Source of the DNA: Anagrus nilaparvatae | Taxonomy: Eukaryota > Arthropoda > Insecta > Hymenoptera > Mymaridae | Reading direction: 5' to 3' | Assembly: GCA_022575985.1 (NCBI GenBank) | Contig: JAKSXM010000231.1 | Location: 26,884,501 to 26,948,500 of the forward strand | Length of the DNA: 64,000 bases | In this document: positions 59,792 to 64,000 of the stretch, in pieces | Position numbering within the stretch: position 1 is the first letter of the stretch | How the letters are laid out: each line of letters opens with the position of its first letter | The notes under the pieces: model-generated | Database searches by the model: none | What the model saw: only the letters and a program-made list of their open reading frames with translations | What the model was told of the DNA's origin: nothing | Program-made: the position numbers and the translations under genes

Positions 59792-59929
59792 ATGGAGAAC
59801 ATTCATCAAAGATATGATGAACTATGCAGGCTTTGTGCCTCATACGATGCTGTTAAGATGGATATTTTTGGTCAAGAAGGAAAAAACCGTCAGCTTGTTG
59901 ATAAAATACAAACTTGCTTGCCTTTTAAG
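59792..59929 (+). CDS. ZAD-domain zinc-finger protein, first coding exon (gene continues off the window)
   Basis: 46 codons from ATG to the donor AAG|GTATTT, phase 0. The peptide MENIHQRYDELCRLCASYDA contains the first CXXC pair (Cys12, Cys15) of a zinc-finger-associated domain, followed by DIFGQEGKNRQLVDKIQTCL, typical of its helical part. The second Cys pair must lie in the next exon, which I cannot find before 64000; the intron would thus exceed 4 kb. ZAD domains dimerise insect C2H2 transcription factors, so a DNA-binding nuclear protein is expected. I cannot name the orthologue. Confidence 0.8.
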
Positions 59930-62900
59930 GTATTTATAAAATTTATATTACCTACACTTTTATTTAAATAATTACTTCTACCATACCATTGGTATAAACT
60001 TTGTTTATAATATTTTGAAAAACACATCCAGCATATTTTGTTTTTAATGAAATAACTGATTTATTTCTTTGCATTATCAAAGTTTATGATGTGAAAAATA
60101 ATTAAAAGCTTTATCATAGCAATATAATTATAAAAAAAAAACTGAAAAAAAAAAACAGAACTGATATAGTTTAATGTTTTTGTATTTAGTTACACTTTTT
60201 CATTTATGATGAATATGCTGTGTGTTTTACTTGTGACTGCAGGCATGAGTTGTATTTTTTTTTCTTTTTTTGAAAAATGAATTGCATTTGTATTTTTTTA
60301 GTCTTGACTGTATTTAAAATATGCTACATGATATTTATTTATTTTTATTATGATAAAATTAAGAAAAATTGGAGCAATTTCATATGCGAGCTCGAGTGTG
60401 AGCTTTTAATTTTTTGACAGATTAATGCACAATTAGAAAATGTAAACAAATAGAATATAAAGTTTAATTAAATTTAAAAACTATAAAATTACAAATTTTA
60501 TACCAAGTTTTTAAATTAATAATCAATCATAAAATCAAAAAATTTTATATTGCTAACTTGTTAGAATAGGTATTTTTTGAAAAATATGGTAGTAATATTT
60601 TTGGAACCAATACTTTATTTTACATATTTTATCTCATTAAATGTTTATTTGTTCATTATAAAAAAATCATTTTGTACAAATCTTCTTCCTTACATAACTT
60701 AATGTAATATTACCTGGATTTTTCAATAACATTTTATAATAAAACTTCATTAACTCCACTAAGACATTACCTGCGTAATAATTTTTGAATTATTTTAAAA
60801 TAGGTATACAGAGGTCAAGACAGAGGCACTATTTAAATTTTATTTACTTTCATAAATTAAGATAGAAATAAAATAATCATAATTAAAAAGTTTAAGATAG
60901 GAGGGTTAATCCAAACTTATTTTGATTTGATAAATTTTTTGTTGACAATGCGAATTTTTAATAGGAAATTTCCATCCTTCCAATAAACATATTAATAACT
61001 TATGACACATATTATTATAGTAAACTAATTTTTCAATACTATAGAAATTATCTTTTAAAATTTTTAAATAATATTTATATACAAATTAAAAAAAATAATA
61101 ATGTAAAAGATAAGATAATTAAACTAATTATAATTTTTGTAAAATTAATGATAACTATTTTTAAAAATTTAATATATGAATTTAATTTATGGTTTCTTTT
61201 TATAATACTGTGGTAAAATTTTAAAAAATCTTTTAGTTTGCTTCATAAATTTATAAATTTAAGATATTATTTGTCTTTAAATTTTTTACAGTGTACATGA
61301 ATTTAAATGTTTTCAAGAATAAAATCGAATTTACGGGATTACAAATAAAACAATAAATCATATAAATTTATAATATTCATGATAATTAATTTATTTTTTA
61401 TTAATTTAATTCACATTAAAAATAAAGTAATTTATTTGTAAATATATTATAAGGACATTAATCGATTGATAAAATTTAAAACTTCAAAATTTCTCAATAA
61501 TTTTGAAATTATTCATAAAAATATTTTTGAAATACTATATAAGTTTACTCATTGGTAAAATATTCCATATGTCAAAAGTTGAGAGTCTTCGTCATCGCTG
61601 CTTTAGCTTTTATAAAATGTTTTCGAGGAAAATCAATGTTGCCGTTCTGTGCTGCGGAGCAGCTTTATACCTCTGAGTGAGTTGGCCTGCTATAGGCTCT
61701 CCGATGGCCTCGACTCGGAACGTAGACGTTTTAATAACGTGTTTTCTAGATTAAATTTTATGTATTTATGTATGTGTGTGTGTGAAAAATACATTGTATA
61801 GCCGGCTGTCTCGTTTGGCCAACCGGGTTTTGCGGGAGTTGAAACAAACCTCTAGCCTACGCGTTCTCTTTTGTAACTCGATATTCGTATATATATTTTT
61901 ATTTAAGAGAATATTACATGAACATGTATTTGTGTGGAAAAAGAGAAGTAGAAATATATCCTCGAATAATTTTTTTTCTTTCAATATATTAATTTATCCT
62001 CGGTGACGAGCTTAAAGAAATATTATTTTTTTGCAAATAGAAATTACGTATCAGAATATTAGATTATCAATGAAGGTGTGTCTGAAATATGTCAGCATTA
62101 ATGTAATTGCTCTGCAGCATATATACCTATGCGGCCAACCTCTCATACATGTATGAGTTTCTATTTAGCCGGTTCAATGATTTTAAAAGTATAATATTAT
62201 TGATTATCACTATACCCTATCCCTTAGTATACTTTTAAAAAATTTATTACTTTTATTATAAAAAGATTCCATTTTGATTAAAAACACAGGGATAATTTTG
62301 GCTGTAGAAGCAACTTTTAAAAATTTTATAGGTATACATATTTTGGATTTAAAAATAAATTTAGAGAGCGGGAATTAATACGATATTTTGATTGGAAAAC
62401 TATATATTATTATGGTAAAATTTAAACTAAAGGTTAGGTTAGATTTAGCGTGAAAACACGTGGATTGATAAAAAAAAACAATAAAAACAATAAATACTAT
62501 GATTCGATTCTCGATTCGATTTTTAAATTACGAGTACGGGGTATTGTAGTAAACTTCCTATATAAGTTATAGTTATCAATAAATTTGACTAAGAATGAAC
62601 CATTTGTTGAAAAACAAAATTCTTTGAATTTCTAAAAAATCGTTTCTTTAAATAAATAATTAGTAAGAAGAATTGTAAAATTTTTTTAATTCACCGCAGG
62701 AGATTTTTCAAGTTTGTTCCCTAGGTATATAAATAAGTATGTGTGTAGTAGCATTGATGCAGATTTAGTTTTCTGTTTTCATGTCGAGTTGGTATATATC
62801 GCCCCTTCGCCGGGACTTCTCGGAGCGACTGATGTCGGTGAAGAGCGTCGGCGTCGATATCTTTCTTTTTCTAAAATATATTTCTTACTCTTTTCGTTTT

Positions 62901-64000
62901 AGCCGGGTGCGGTTTGAAATTTCTCGTACAACAGCATAATATACAAGAACAGCATTCCCTTTTTCCCCTTCGTTTTAACAAACTTCAGAGAGTTCCCCTC
63001 GAGGTCGTCCCCAAGTTCTCTCTTTTTTTTCTCCTTCTCCCCTCTAATTTTTTATTTATTTGTGTGTAAAATAAAAAAAAAGTTTTTTTTTTGTAAATTT
63101 GCTACGTGGTTGCCGTAACGCATCATCGACGAATTTTTGTCGGTGACGAGATCCTTTTTCCCCAAGTTGATTCTTCCTCGTATCTGTTTTAATAATTTTA
63201 AAACGTATGGCGCCGCTTTTCGGCTTCGTTTTTTCCCTACATAAACCTTTTATTTTTTTGAAAGCTTTTTTTTTTACAGAAGATGCCTGGTAAACATTAT
63301 TTTTACTTATATCTCTTTCATGCCTCAATGATTCTTACTTACGTAACAAATTGCAAAAAAAGTCATTAAAATTTAAAATTACAATTAGTTTTTACGAATA
63401 AAATTACTTCAAAAACTAGCTCGAAAATTACATTAAAAATATTAGATAAGTTTTTTCGCTTAAATATTTTTGTTTGTTTTGTTGAATTGATTGAATGAAA
63501 AGAATGAAATTCCAAAGAATATACACTGAGAGAAATTTTCTGTAGATTAAAACATATTATATAAAAAGTGGTTATGGAATTTTTTTTTCAATTGGAATAT
63601 GTTGATGAATGAAGCTATATAGTGGTGATGAGTAACTCGATGAATAATAATTATATTGCAATAATTATATATAACCAATAAAATTATGCAGTCTTTTTAA
63701 ATGAAATTGCAAAAATCATTATTCTTAAAACATTATCTGAATTATTCAACAAAAAAGAAAGAAAAAATCTGATGCTATCTGAGAGATTTTTTTTTCAGTG
63801 TATATAATATAATTTTTATAAGTAAAGAATGATAATAATGTTTTTTAAGAGGAATTCAATGCAATATCGTGTTTCTTATTGTTTTTAATCCATCGTTATC
63901 AAAATGTTCCTCACCGTAGCTTTATCAGACTTGATTGATCGCAAAACCCTGCTATATATTATAGTAATATAATCTAGATTATAATTTATGTAGGTTTTTT
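59930..64000 (+). other. Start of the long first intron of the ZAD gene
   Basis: Mostly AT-rich, but with patches of normal composition and many CpGs at about 61580-61740, 61800-61870 and 62790-63250 (words such as TCGCCGGGACTTCTCGG and GTCGGCGTCGATATC). A TG repeat lies at about 61769-61782. Frames within these patches (61776-62006, 62714-62902; 63056-63328 minus) have no recognisable domains. The patches may be alternative promoters, enhancers or non-coding exons. Confidence 0.45.

Noticed and set aside
63056..63328. Basic 90-codon minus-strand frame
   Set aside because: Lys/Arg-rich with no domain, lies in a composition patch of a long intron, and lacks a convincing transcript context.
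1..64000. tRNA or rRNA genes, CRISPR arrays, bacterial operons, viral genomes
   Set aside because: No cloverleaf-like or rRNA-like sequence, no regularly spaced repeats, and genes are intron-bearing eukaryotic ones. Weak tRNA-like structures could be missed by eye.

Overview
This 64 kb window is nuclear DNA from an animal, almost certainly an insect. Most genes are split by GT-AG introns. The intergenic and intronic DNA is extremely A+T-rich, the terminal gene opens with a ZAD-type zinc-finger exon (a family expanded in insects), and the proteins match animal families throughout (Wee1, Dlg, anoctamin, Tim10, RPAP1). The order is not shown by the sequence. An AT-rich holometabolous genome such as a parasitoid wasp would fit, but that is a guess.

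Layout, left to right. 1-5.1 kb: intergenic, with a repeat relic and an unexplained GC-richer block. 5.1-11.9 kb (+): a CNRIP1 homologue in two exons, whose 6.4 kb intron holds four inverted-repeat (MITE-like) elements. 12.6-16.8 kb (-): RPAP1, nine exons. 17.5-19.2 kb (-): an intronless F-box/leucine-rich-repeat protein, head-to-head with RNF25 (+, 19.9-20.7 kb). 21.2-27.0 kb (-): an eight-exon anoctamin with a foldback element in its long intron. 28.4-29.3 kb (-): a PRA1/RABAC1 homologue. 33.8-36.7 kb (+): full-length Wee1 kinase, followed in tandem by two shorter Wee1-derived genes (39.8-41.7 and 42.7-45.5 kb). 45.6-46.6 kb (-): ZCRB1. 47.1-47.9 kb (+): a small one-helix membrane protein and Tim10, only 44 bases apart and probably on one mRNA. 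49-53.9 kb (+): a Dlg-type MAGUK transcript with SH3 and guanylate-kinase domains only. 55.4-55.9 kb (-): methionine-R-sulfoxide reductase. 56.3-57.7 kb (+): a broken DCAF1 copy. 58.4-64 kb (+): leader region, first ZAD coding exon and the start of a long intron of a zinc-finger gene that runs out of the window.

The genes do not form a pathway. Most are conserved single-copy housekeeping genes: transcription (RPAP1), minor-spliceosome RNA processing (ZCRB1), ubiquitin ligation (F-box protein, RNF25, decayed DCAF1), mitochondrial import (Tim10), redox repair (MsrB) and membrane or polarity functions (anoctamin, PRA1, Dlg). The most unusual feature is the tandem Wee1 array. Both extra copies keep the parent's splice pattern and intact reading frames, but have lost almost all of the N-terminal regulatory region and the C-terminal tail. 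One keeps all the catalytic residues. The other has Asn in place of the catalytic Asp and is a predicted pseudokinase. Splice junctions were chosen by eye from GT-AG sites and reading-frame continuity; all gene models sum to whole codons.
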